Assembly: GCA_004794785.1 (NCBI GenBank)
Contig: SJOL01009403.1
Coordinates: forward strand, 950,712-1,014,711
Source: Opisthorchis felineus
Lineage: Eukaryota > Platyhelminthes > Trematoda > Opisthorchiida > Opisthorchiidae
Direction of reading: 5' to 3'
Length of the DNA: 64,000 nt
Shown here: positions 49,241 to 61,112 of the stretch, in pieces
Layout: every line of letters starts with the position of its first letter
Position numbering within the stretch: position 1 is the stretch's first letter
Program-made: the position numbers and the translations under genes
Notes under the pieces: generated by a model
Told to the model about the DNA's origin: nothing
Database searches by the model: none
Seen by the model: only the letters and a program-made list of their open reading frames with translations

Positions 49241-49935
49241 ATCTTAATTAATCGTATGGCCAAGAAAGTTTAACGAAGATGAAACGAAAATACATTTTTC
49301 AGTGTTAATAACAACACCATAATCGCGTAATCGAGTAAATAAGAGACGTAAGTGTTCAGTGTGTTATTTAGTGCTAGGACTAGCAACCGAAATTTCATCT
49401 AGGTAAGCGAACACAAATGGTAAACCAGATAGCACCTGGTCCGTGAAACGCTGAAAAGTTTGGGCTGCATTACGAAGGCCAAAGGGCTGCGCCAGAATTC
49501 GAATAGCCACAACGGTGTGGTAACAGTAGTTTTATGAACGTCGTCTGGATGTATAAGGATGTGGTGATAGGCGCGGTGGATGTCAATACGGGAAAAAATG
49601 CATCCGCTTAGAGAAGAAGAAAACTCATGCAGGTAGGGGATGGAGTAACGGTCGGGTATGGTGACATTGTTGAGTGCATGGTAGTCACCGCAAGGACGCC
49701 AGTCTGAGGACGTTTTCTTGTGTACCATATGGAGAGGTGAAGTCACGTGCTTTGAGAAGGTCTGATGATACCTAGTTGAAGCATGTGCTGAAATTCGTTC
49801 TTGGCCATCTGTAACTTTCTAGGAGCCAAACGAAGCGGGCGTGTAAACACAGGAGGGTCGCGTGTATGAATGTAGTGAAATACAGAGCGCTTTGGGTTTG
49901 GCTGGTGAAAATTGGGTTTAGTTAAATCTGGAAAT
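49240..49935 (-). pseudogene. Gypsy reverse transcriptase, broken
   Basis: RT of Ty3/gypsy type. LGIIRPS near 49770 is followed by SPLHMVHKK, WRPCGDYHALN, IPYLHEF, FSRIDIHRAYHHI. A frameshift near 49505 moves the rest to another frame: LRNAAQTFQRF, FAYLDEISVAS. The catalytic motif is YLDE (49405-49394) instead of YLDD, so a metal-binding Asp is lost. Stops occur within 10-30 codons downstream. Confidence 0.82.
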
Positions 49936-50350
49936 TAATTAAGCGATCCGTCATAAGGCGAATCGCCACTTCTATAAACTGTCACTGGATAAGCTGATGC
50001 CGAAGGGATAGATCGTCCTCGAACAGACGGTAGAATGTGAGCGCTGGTGAGACGTTGTTGTCTCAGAGCGACCAAAATGTTGAAATGTGTGAGAAAATCG
50101 GCGCCAATGATAGGGTGGTGTACGTAAGCGATGACAAAAATCCACGTAAACGCACGGCGTAACCCGAGATTAACTCGTAAAACACGCTGTCCGTATGTCT
50201 TAACAGGAGAACCATTGGTGGTGGTTAGTGTAAAAGTAGAGGGTTTGGAGTTGGAATAAGCGGCGCATAAGGGAATAATGCTAACGTCGGCTCCAGTGTC
50301 AATAAGGAAACTGAGGCCAGAAGTTTTGTCGAAAACTGTCAGTCGGGAAG
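49935..50350 (-). pseudogene. Gypsy protease region
   Basis: FLIDTGADVSIIP, with the catalytic DTGA at 50300-50289, then TTNGS, YGQRVL, HHPIIGADFL, typical of an aspartic protease of gypsy elements. It lies in the +1 frame relative to the end of gag and ends at TAA (49937-49935) shortly before the RT. The protease would process the polyprotein. Confidence 0.82.
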
Positions 50351-50373
50351 TGATATGAGGAGGGCATTGAGCT

Positions 50374-51216
50374 TTACTCGCCTCTATGGTTCGGCCCGCG
50401 AGTTTCCCGGCGATCAGTGTTTAACTGCAGATGGTGGCACCCGAAATGAACAAGGCGCTGTGCATTTTCGAGCAGCTCGGCCGAATTGGGTATGGTACCA
50501 ACAGTACTCAGAGGAACGGGATACAGAAGTAGAACGTTGGCTTCTCTGCGGGGAGGAAACCGACGACGTGGGGTAAGATCGAAAATAATAGCCGCTATTT
50601 GCTTAGTCAGTTCGTCTATACGGGCGTGAAGTGACGGAATATCGGTGGACGTGTCGAGAGAATTAGGATGGGGTGCGTAAGGTTGAATTTCTAGGATTCT
50701 CTCCGCTATGTTGGCGAGCTGCGTCAGTGGGACTTTGTCGGTATCTGGTGCCAGGATGGATTGTACGCGTGTTGGTAAACGTTTGGGGAAAAGTTGCTTG
50801 AATAAGGCATCGTCTATTTTTCGGTCACCCAGTATGCTACAGAGGCGTTGCAAAAATTGTGACGGCGTGAAGCCGTCTAATATTTCGCCGCTAATTAATT
50901 GTTCGAGGCGTTTATGCTTGGATAATTGTGTCCGGATGATAATTGCGTTCCGGAACTGTGTATATGGTTTAGTATCATCTGGTTTTAGCAAAACGTCGCG
51001 CAACTCAGCTGCTAATTCAGGTGGGAGCACTGTTAGTACATGATAATACGTGGTATGCTCTTGGGTGATACAGCGAAGAGCGAATTGTGCTTGGGTCTGT
51101 GTGAACCAGATACACGGGCCGTGAAGCCAAAACGGTGGGAGATGAACGGATGCAGCATTGATGTTGGCTTGAGGTAGTGGGGTGTTTAATAACTGAGCCG
51201 TGGATGTATCAGACAT
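50374..51216 (-). pseudogene. Gypsy gag
   Basis: Start chosen at the second Met (51216, MSDTS), since the preceding eight residues lack support. PPFWLHGPCIWFTQTQAQF and LPPELAAELRDVL are characteristic of CsRn1-like Gag. Near the end the frame slips: the zinc-binding motif CWYHTQFG..ARKC..PC (50503-50450) is in a different frame from the bulk of gag, and that frame has a TGA and TAG just after. Gag would package the element RNA. Confidence 0.82.
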
Positions 51217-51278
51217 GAGTAGAAATATAGATATGTGCAAGTCCGAAAAAATGGTAGGGTTTAAGTAAGTTCACAAAA

Positions 51279-51291
51279 GTCGGGCTCACCA
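51279..51291 (-). promoter_or_regulatory. Primer binding site, tRNA-Trp type
   Basis: TGGTGAGCCCGAC matches the complement of the tRNA-Trp 3' end (TGGTGACCCCGAC) with one mismatch, just inside the 5' LTR. Use of tRNA-Trp has been reported for CsRn1-type elements. Confidence 0.7.
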
Positions 51292-51873
51292 ATTATTAGT
51301 GCTCTAGTTGTAGCGTAGTTAAATCGATTGACAGAAGGTGACGAGCACTAACAAATGTCTGTTTTAACAGAATGATGATGGATACAATAGTTAGGTGCAC
51401 TTAATAAAAGTGGATAAGATGCGAAAAGTGGAATAGATTAAAAGTGACTTATCGTTTGAGGATAATTGTTGAGAGTTCCTGAGTGGAGCTCCGGACGCGT
51501 GTCTCCTCTGCAGTATAGCTGCCACACATGTTCCATAGTTGTCCGTGGAGACTTGTGGAGCTCGGTTGACTTCCTGTCTCGTGCGCGCGCCCGTGTGGGG
51601 TTTTTGGACCGTGTTGCATGCCCATTTATTGTGGGCACAGTGTGAAAACGGGGGTGTCCATTCGTGTTTGACAGTTGCACGAACATGAATACAACTTGAC
51701 CTGATGTGGTTGAAGTTCGTAAGCCTGGCGCGTGGCGCAGGTGGTAGCCGCGTAAACAAAATTGGATGGGAAATTGTAATGTACATGTTGTCGGCCAAGG
51801 TTGCAAGCGGAAACAGGAATTGTCACGTGGTTTGAGTGTTTGCGACGCGTGATCTAATGAGTGACCTCTACAA
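51292..51873 (-). repeat. 5' LTR, truncated at its outer end
   Basis: In sense it begins TTGTAGAGGTCACTCATTAG, equivalent to LTR position about 147, and runs to just before the primer site. The outer ~146 bp present in both other LTR copies are missing; sequence outside 51873 is LINE-D flank. LTR length reconstructed from both ends is about 730 bp. Confidence 0.8.
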
Positions 51874-51889
51874 CCTGCTTGGATAGGAC

Positions 51890-53410
51890 GACTGCACTGG
51901 CGTTTGTGTTAACTTCGAAGTATTCCCCAATAGCCCATCCTGAATACCACAAGCAAGACGTCTGGAGTGTGCCAAACCACACTTCATGCGTTTGTACCAA
52001 AAAGTATGGAAGACATCCTGGGGCTGGCCATTTTAAATTATATCTGTACCAACAACTTCATATGTCCAGCTCAACACGGATTCCCCCCAAGCCGTTTTTG
52101 CGTGACAAACATGCTCATATTTATGGAGTGCTTAACCCAAACTAAGGAGGAAGGACCCATGTTGGATGCCATGTGTTTCAGCTTCTCAAAAGAATTCGAT
52201 CGACTCTCACGCGTCCAGCTGCTCCACAAACTCGATGGATTCAAGTGCCGCTTCTACGCTGAATTAGGGCGGAACATCAGACAGGACATTCATAGTGAAC
52301 GTAGGCTGGAACCAATCTTCTTTGAGACCGGTCTCCATAGCAGTTCTCCAAAGCTCCATTTTGGGACCACTTCTGTTTCTGAGCTACTTTAACCACCTTC
52401 CGGTTGTGCTTTCAAGTCCATGTCTACTCTTTGTGTACGACTACAAGCCTTAGAGTTCCAACACCAGCGCCCTCTAAGTGGATGCCGACGCCTCGAAGCA
52501 GTGGTAGCTGGAATGACACCTTCCCCGGAATGAAGAAAAAAGCGCCCATATGCCTTTGGAAAAGACTAAGCGAACGCCTTCGCTATGCACGGTGAGAATG
52601 CATCAAGAGATATTACGAAGGTAGGTACCAAAAAGGTTAAGTTATCTGGCTTTCTTCAGACATATCCATCTCCGTGAAAAATAGGCTCAAAACGCACCCA
52701 TATTTCTAGGGATGGTTCGGAGCACCTTCCCCCGTATCATTTCCGTGGACTTCCAGATACTCTACGGGGCCTACGTTAGACCGCTTCTTGAATAAGCCAA
52801 CCAAGTTGTCTACTCAGGAATAAAAAAGGACATAACCCTCATTGAGTGTGTATAACTAACGGCTACGAAGATGGTTGCCGGCCTTAAATCCGTTGAATAT
52901 GAAGCGCTTCTCGCGGTGCTTGACCTCATTCCCCCCGAGTATCCTCGTTTATGAGGAGACCTAATACTTTCTTATGCCCTGTTTGAACAAGGTTTTGCCA
53001 ACAGTTTTTACACCGCTGACCCAACTATCACACGGCAGGGACATGGTAAGAAGACTTTCAAGCACAGGGCGCACAATTTTCACAGGCGACAGATTTTCTT
53101 ATTTCGGGTGGTTGGTGTGCGGAATGACCTTTCTCCGACGGTTGTTCACGCTGCATTTGCCATCCAGTTCAAAGCACTTCCGGACGCTTTTTTATGCCAA
53201 TCCTCGCGCTGGCAAGCTTACTGTCCCGTGCTGAGAACTTAAGTAGTAGCACTACACCCTTTTTTCACTTTTGCATTTCAGGTGAACGGAGGCTGCTGAA
53301 CGACGAGAACAAGCCCGACCCGGGAAGCTTGGGTGAAGGCATCGATCCTGTGTATCAATTCGTGAATCAGTGTACTACATGGGTAGAGAATGTAATCTAC
53401 CAAAGTCCCT
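51890..53410 (+). mobile_element. LINE-D (CR1/Jockey-like), degraded
   Basis: Plus-strand copy of the element at 54165-55580. RT motifs: MEDILGLAILNYI, FCVTNMLIFMECLTQ, DAMCFSFSKEFDRLSRVQLLHKLD (about 52040-52245), a short LHFGTTSVSEL where [13 protein letters not shown] stood, then decayed thumb and C-terminal parts; the end is ENKPDPGSLGEGIDPVYQFVN (53310-53376). The exact start is unclear, just outside the truncated gypsy LTR. Confidence 0.75.
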
Positions 53411-54164
53411 AATATGCGGGATATCTCAAGAGCCCGGAATTGACTGTACCCCTTTGGAGTCCTTCCAAAAGGGGCTTTTCATACACGAATCGCTGTCAGA
53501 GTTGGGTAGGATCCTATACCCAAACCAGCTTAAAGCTCACAATGAGTTGCGATGGTTGGTAGGCCATGATTGGTCAGAGGATAAGGCAGATGGACCATTC
53601 GGAAAACAAGACGAGCTTCGACTAATAAAAAAATGTGGTCCCGACAGCCAATCGTGTTCCCGGATTTGCCGAACGGCGGTTGCCAGCGTCGTGTCCGAAT
53701 TTTCAGAATTCTGGCGTTGGGTTTACTTTAAGTGTGACGTGTTGTACACGTTTCTGACGTTTGATACACTCTATGTATCCTTGGTGATTTATCCGCCTAA
53801 AAACGTAACTTTGGGAGGTTAGATTGGGAACTAAGCTGAAACAGCCGTTATTTCGATTAATATAGCGGGAGACAACATGGATCGGAACAGGATTCAGGAA
53901 ATAGATGGACTATTTGAGGCTGTCATTAAGTTAAACACCGAAGCTGACCATTTCGCGTCCTCCAAAGCCGAGATTAGGCGTACTGACAGTCTCAATGTCT
54001 TGGACTACCGTCGGAAGGGACTCCCGTATCCACAGGGCGTTTCGTGTGACGAACACGAGTTAAACCATACCCTCTAGTTAGTGGAATGAACTCACCAAGG
54101 TCATCCAGTCTCTTGGTATGCGCTTTGCACCCTGTAGTATACGGTGTCTACCAGTTGGATTCAT
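53411..54164. other. Spacer between inverted LINE-D copies
   Basis: Holds the rest of a 150-codon plus-strand frame (53370-53822), which begins within the LINE-D end, and a 66-codon frame (53877-54077). I recognise neither. Confidence 0.4.
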
Positions 54165-55580
<1,416 letters not shown>

Positions 55581-55589
55581 GAAATTGTT

Positions 55590-55930
55590 GCAAACCCCTA
55601 CCGTCGAACAATCACTGTCCCCTGGTGCTTCCATAGCGTGCATACTACAACCCACAAGTTCATGTCTCTGGATATGCAGTAACTGAACACGCCACTTACA
55701 ATCCAAGGAGTGGAATCAGAAGTTGCGGAGCGTTCTACGTATCTTGGAAGTTGTATTGGTTGCGGTTGTAGTGTGACAGATGAGGTCAATGCACGCGGCT
55801 CTAAAGCTTGGCTCGTGGTGCTGATTTGAGACACCTATGGCTTCAAAACTGCGCATCCCCGAATCTCAAGGGGTGCGTGTCAGGCCACAGTATAAGTCGT
55901 TCTATTGTATGGCTGTGAGACGTGACCCTC
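55590..55930 (+). mobile_element. LINE-A fragment abutting LINE-B
   Basis: LNTPLTIQGVESEVAERFT, YLGSCI, CSVTDEVNARGSKAWLVVL and LLYGCET (about 55680-55920), broken by stops. The part from 55640 to 55920 is closely similar to 40625-40880, including the unusual AWLVVL. It breaks off at about 55930, where LINE-B RT sequence starts in the same orientation. Confidence 0.75.
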
Positions 55931-56900
55931 CGTAAGGCGCTGTAAGCCAGCACCCTCAGTTTCTTGAAGGTCTACAGTAAGCTGTCACTTGAGTTCACTA
56001 CGTCACGTGGTATCATGTAAGGTTGTCCTGTTTTGCAATTGATGTGATCGTGGAAGGCTCACTGCCAGGCTGTAATGTTTTTAAGGTCGACAGACACCCG
56101 GCGCGTCCATCCCCCCACAGAATTCGATTACACAGACGACATAGCCTTCTTGGATCTGGCGCCACCTTAATACGGATGGTATTAAATCTAAGTAATACTG
56201 CCTCACACTGGAAATGCTTCACATCTGCAAAGTGTAGATTGCTGCTGCAAGAATGACTTAAACAATGGCCTCATTTTTGTGGATGGGCCAGTTGCTGTAT
56301 CACTCCCGGTTACCTAGTCAAGGGTGATATTTCCACCCGGATTGGGAAGGCCTGTGCAACTTTTGTGAACCCCCATAATCTGTGGCTCGGGCGTGATATC
56401 AGCCTATCTGTCAAGGATCGGTTTTACAATGATACGGTGTGCTCCGTATTGTTATAAGTGTTGTAACCCTGTCCGCGGCGCACCGAGGACGTTATGAACT
56501 TTCAGTTTTTGGACATCGATGTCTTCTGAGCATTGCCCGAGTCCTGTAGCAGCACCAGATCAGTAATGCTGAAGTGCGTCGAATGTGTTCCGGATGACGG
56601 TGATCTGATCACGCTCCATAGAGTGCGCTGACTTGGTCACGTGCTCCATATGCTAGTCAACCGGCTTCCTCGAGGAGCCCTCTTCGCACAACCACGCAAA
56701 GGGTGGAAAAAAGCCAAGGTAGGTCAAGGAATGAGTCTGCAGCAAATCATATCTACTATTAGTAGCAAACTTATCCGAGCTGGTCATTGCCGTCTCCGTG
56801 GATGGGGACCCCAAGACGAGACCTGTTGGGTGCCCGGAATCCTCAAGTTGGTGGACGAGATGACACCACGCGCCATATACATGTTTGGTTTGTATTGGGA
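55931..56900 (+). mobile_element. LINE-B fragment (RT to C-terminus)
   Basis: KLSLEFTTSRGIM.GCPV near 55980-56030, EFDYTDDIAFL near 56120-56150 (YTDD for YADD), TSAKCRLLLQE near 56220-56250, and C-terminal GHVL.ML.NRLPRGALFAQP near 56640-56690, RGWGPQDE near 56797. Many stops and shifts. A truncated copy of the family at 30109-34046. Confidence 0.75.
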
Positions 56901-57559
56901 TAGCGCTGGGGAAACGGTGACAGGCTAATAAACTCTGCCTCCCTTAATCAGCCCGTTGTTGGCAATACCTTTTTCCAGCACGTCGGAAGCAATTACTGAC
57001 AGTGTCAGAATAGCGGTCACACGGCCTCACAGATAGACTATATTCTTGTGCGCGCACAATGGGTCTCATCAGTGGAGGAGCGTGGATCTTATAGACTCTG
57101 AAAACGCAGGTGGTTCAGAAAAACACTTTTGTGATCCAGGATTAAAATGCACCTTGTCACTAGACAACAGAAGTGTCTTCCAAAGCGCATCAGCACGCTG
57201 CCACTCAGCCTCCAACCAACAGACCACTTTCCGATGAATTAACCATTAAATTGGGTGCTAAAAACTGACCAGTTGTTTCAAGTAAACGACAAGTGGATGG
57301 GCTTAAAACCTCCATACAACACATCGCTGTAGACCACCTTGGCTACGTGCAACGACATCATAAGAACCGTATACATGCGACAATTTTCCTTACCTAAGAA
57401 GGCAGCGGTTTCCTGTGTGACTCAGTCGGTTAATTTTCGCACGCTCCGATGGAAGGTCACTTCATAGACGTGGAGAAATTGTCTCACACTGGTCGAACAT
57501 GGCATGAGACATGCAATCCGCCTAGAACTTTGGTGGTTTGGTCTTGTATGCGTTGCTTC
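56901..57559. other. No recognisable gene
   Basis: Lies between a LINE-B fragment and a LINE-C copy. It may include unrecognised 5' parts of the latter (phrases such as PLSDEL near 57225), but nothing can be assigned. Confidence 0.4.
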
Positions 57560-57808
57560 AAGAAATCTTCAGCCTCATCTGTAATTTCTGCGTGGAACAA
57601 ATGAAGAGTTTCTCAACAACCGGGACAACGGGAAGAACCGATGGGTGAAACACCTTAAACAACTGTTGAACCACGTTTCAACTAAAACTCAGGACATTGA
57701 GACCATACGATGTGATGAGCCTAGCAAACCGGAGATCGCTGCGGTCGTCAGGCAACTGAAGAGCAAAAGAGCCTCCAGGGATGACGGCATCCTTGCTGAA
57801 GGCTACAA

Positions 57809-58040
57809 ATCCTGCATCTCATAACATACAACATAACATAGTTCAGCTGTAACACCCTTTCAGTGCCTAGCTGCCATGCCACCCGAAGGAAGCACGAGGG
57901 CTTGGATACTGCCGGGTTGCCCATGCCTAGACAGGGGAAGTCGAGAGGCAGAGGTCGATTTCGAACCATGGACCTTCCGGTCAGTAAATTCGCGCTCTAA
58001 CCAGTGAGCCATCTCGCCCCCCCCCTCATCCTGTATCTCA
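57809..58040. repeat. Target-site duplication around SINE
   Basis: 13-bp repeats ATCCTG(C/T)ATCTCA at both SINE edges, within the codons for SCIS of LINE-C. Confidence 0.82.
57822..58027 (-). mobile_element. tRNA-derived SINE with TSD
   Basis: Best-preserved SINE. In sense: GGGGGCGAGATGGCTCACTGG with the A box TGGCTCACTGGTTAGAGCGC (58011-57992), the B box GGTTCGAA (57967-57960), a body with CTGTCTAGGCATGGGCAACC, GGTGGCATGGCAGCTAGGCACTG, the end GGGTGTTACAGCTGAAC, and a TATGTTATGT-rich tail. It is flanked by ATCCTGCATCTCA (57809-57821) and ATCCTGTATCTCA (58028-58040), a 13-bp target-site duplication with one mismatch. Removal restores the LINE-C frame. Confidence 0.9.
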
Positions 58041-59293
58041 GCACTTCTTGAACCAGTCCACAAGCTGTTTTGTTAAATCTGGAAAACTGAATCCGTTCCG
58101 TGAGATTGGCACACCCTAATATTACTACCAAGCCCCCAAAAGACGACAGAACGGTGTGTTTGTCATGGAATCAGTCTTATTTATGTAGCTGTCGAAATCT
58201 TCACGTCCTTTCTGCAACAAATTTTCTTCCAGAACACGCACGAACAAGGCGCAACGAAGGGGGTTTCTGCCCTGGAAGCGATTGCGTGTACGAAGTATTC
58301 TCTGTGACCAGCATTAGTTCTGAATTCATACAGCCTACCGCAGCATGTGTCATCGGTTTTCGAGGTACGTTTGGTTCGCCTAGTTGTGAGTCACTGGACA
58401 ATCTTGTGTCTTAGTGAAGCTGTTAAGCCTCATTGAGGCCTATTAATTATTAGTGAAAGCTCGGTTCCGGAGAGAGGAGGCCACGGAGTTTGTCAGTGAG
58501 TCTGATGTACATCAATTCTGTCCACTTTCGTCGGTGCTCTTTAATTTCGTCATCGATTGGTCACTTGAACAGGCATTTGAGGCGTACTCTGGTGTCCATC
58601 TATGTCCTTGAAGCTGGATAACTGACTAGGAATACGCTGATGATATCGTTTTGCTGGGTGATGACTCCGAAGAACTCCAACGTATGCTGAATAATCTGAC
58701 TCAGTGCAACCTTTGTGATGGAAGACCAAGTTCGTCTCCACCTAAATGGACGTGCCTATCCAGCTTATAAACATGAGGTGAAATAATCCAACCAGTTGCC
58801 GGCTTCAGATGCCCTGCTCCACCGTCGTACCAAACAAACAGTCTAAAGAAGAAATTACGATGTGTATGGACAAAGTCCAACAAGCCTTCATGGAGCTGAA
58901 CACCGTCTTCTGGACAAGAACTGAGATTAGTTTACGCACGAACATCCGGGTCTTCAACGCAGACAATTCAATTCAATTTATCAACTGTAAAATGTGTACC
59001 ATAGGCACATTGGTTCTAGCTGCTACAGTTTTGACCACCGGAAAACGGGGGAGTGTAGGACATACAACTAAACCTTGGAGGCGATGGCACATATGGTTCT
59101 TTCGGGAACTGTGTAGCTACGTATTGATGCACGAGCGCGATTGAGCCATTTCTGCTAATGTCATTAACCATTAGTGAGTTGAGTCCCGGGGTCCCCATCC
59201 AGGGAGGCGCCAGTTGCCAACCCGACTAAGTTTACTGGTTAGAGTTTTCGTACTTCGTTGCCAGGTCATTCACTGTCCACCTCTCGGTCGCTT

Positions 59294-61094
59294 TCACTCA
59301 GCACAGGGCTGGGCGAAAAGAGCTCTGTGAGGCAGACGGTCTTCTGGCATGCGGAGTACATGTCCTAACCTATGAAGCGTGAGTAATTCATCTATCACCG
59401 GAGGGTTCCGTCTTCCTAAGACCATCTGGCTTACCTCAGCATTGCTAATCCGATGTTCCCAACAGACATGAACAACGCTTCGGAGACACAGATGGTCAAA
59501 CACTGACATCTTCCGCATGTCCTTTGCGCATAGGGGCCACGTTTCTGACCCATAAAGCAGTATGGATCGCACCACCGCAGTATAAACTCTGGCTTTGACA
59601 GACAAACTGACGTCACGTCGGCGCCATAGGTGTCGGAGCTTGGCAAAAGCTGCCTGGTCTTTCCGATTCGAGAAATAATCTCATCTCCAACCAGTCCACC
59701 GGAACTTATACAGCTAGCCAGGTAAAACAAATTTATCTGCCACGTCAATTGGCTCGTCTGCAAGCATGAGCTGTGGGTTTGATCCCATCCAGTCTTGTAG
59801 CAGCATTTTACACTTTGCAGGTGTGATGCGCATGCGAAACCGTGCGGCAGAGTTATTTAGGTTATTTAAAATCGTCTGCATTTGGGAAGGATCTGAACCA
59901 AGAGAACCAGTATCGTCTGCATACTCAATGTCTGTGAGGGAACGTCCTGGGAGTATTTCGACTCCCGAGATTTCAGAGGCAGGCAGAGAAATTTTAAGCA
60001 GCGTATCAATTACAAAGTTGAATAGGAATGGTGAGAGAGGACAGCCTTATCTTACACCACTGGATGTGGTGAACTCAGGCGAGAGCTTCCCGTATACTCG
60101 TACGCGTCCACAGGAGTTCGCATACAGTGCCCTCATAAGGGGTAGAAATTTGGAAGGGACACCTTTGATCGCCAGACTCTGCCAAAGTTGCTGACGATCG
60201 ACGGAATCAAAAGCAGCTTTCAGATCCAGAAAAACGACCAACGTGGGACGTCTGAAGGAGTGCCGCTGTTCAAGGATTTGTCTCAAGGTAAAGATATGGT
60301 CGATGCATCGTTGACCAGGGCGAAACCCAGTTTGATTCTCACGAATCTGTCTCCCGATAATCCACCAACCTGCGTAAAATAATGCCAGAGAGTACCTTAG
60401 ATGCGACGGATACCAGGCTGATACCACGATGGTTTCCACATGACATTCTTGCTCCCTTTTTGAAAACTGGGATGACGGTCGAGGAGCTCCGTTCGGCTGG
60501 TATTCTGTTTTCATTCCAAATCTTCTGCAGTATCGTTGTCAGACTGTTCACCAGGACCTCGCCACCTTCTTTGAAGAGCGCGGGGTGTAGACCATCAGGG
60601 CCAGGTACCTTTTCGCGCTTCAGGATTGAAATCTCACACTGGATTTCGGATGCTGATGGTGGGTTGGTGTCAATGCTCCATTCGGGCCCGCTTCATTCTT
60701 CCAGCGGTTGTGTTGAAGGAGACCAGGTGAACTGTTCTTGGAAGTGCTCAGCCCACCGCTCAAGACGGCGATTGAGGCAGTGAATTGCTGTTCCGTCTTT
60801 TTCGCATATTGTCTCACTGACACCTGCCTTATTTTGACCCGTTGGTCGAATCAATTGAAACAGGGCGTGGCTATTTCCTGTAGCGAAAGCCTTCTCCATC
60901 TCCTGGGTCTTAGAAATACACCAGCGTTCTCTGTCATTCTTGAAGCTCCTGATTATACGGTGTTTGGGGGATCTGTGTGCGCCATCATGGTCGGTAGTTC
61001 TGGCAGCAATAAAATCTGCTGATCTCGAAGATATCCAGTGTTCATTGAGTCGAGTCAGATGGCCTGGACAAACAGTTCGGAAAGCTGAGAGCAT
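59294..61094 (-). pseudogene. LINE-B reverse transcriptase and C-terminus
   Basis: Linker NRRLERWAEHFQEQFTW (about 60780-60735), IPVFKKGARMSCGNHRGISL (about 60490-60430), GFRPGQRCIDHIFTLRQILEQ, VVFLDLKAAFDSVDRQQLW (60240-60185), SSGVR then TAA-type break near 60047, [19 protein letters not shown] (YADD 59923-59912, intact), MRITPAKCKMLLQD. A frameshift near 59650 leads to the C-terminal frame 59605-59294: RSILLYGSETWPLCAKD, WEHRISNAEVSQMVLGR, RLGHVLRMPEDRLPHRALF. Confidence 0.85.
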
Positions 61095-61112
61095 TGCTTC
61101 TTTAACTCTCCT

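Larger units (their letters stand above)
47078..51873 (-). mobile_element. CsRn1-like Ty3/gypsy retrotransposon
   Basis: Degraded LTR retrotransposon on the minus strand, about 4.8 kb. Sense order: 5' LTR (51873-51292, missing its first ~146 bp), primer site, gag, protease, RT, RNase H, integrase, polypurine tract, 3' LTR (47330-47078, truncated). The CWYH..FG..ARKC..PC motif in gag and the tRNA-Trp-type primer site are traits reported for the CsRn1 clade of flatworm gypsy elements. Frameshifts in gag, RT and integrase, a stop at 49937 and an altered RT active site show it is inactive. Confidence 0.88.
57560..59045 (+). mobile_element. LINE-C (RTE-like), interrupted by SINE
   Basis: RT-containing fragment. 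RWVKHLKQLLNH, SKPEIAAVVRQLKSKRASRDDG, GYKSCIS (57632-57821), then a SINE (57822-58027), after which the frame resumes with ALLEPVHKLF. Next: RTRRNEGGFCPGSDCVYEVFS (about 58240-58300), QPTAACVIGF, VLFNFVIDWSLEQAFE and EYADDIVLLGDDSEELQRMLNNLTQC (58630-58710; YADD at 58633-58644 intact), finally KEEI..CMDKVQQAFMELN, ISLRT.IRVFNA (58850-58965). Several stops. Confidence 0.8.

Noticed and set aside
53370..53822. 150-codon frame between LINE-D copies
   Set aside because: Begins within the LINE-D end and continues into unknown sequence; likely chance.
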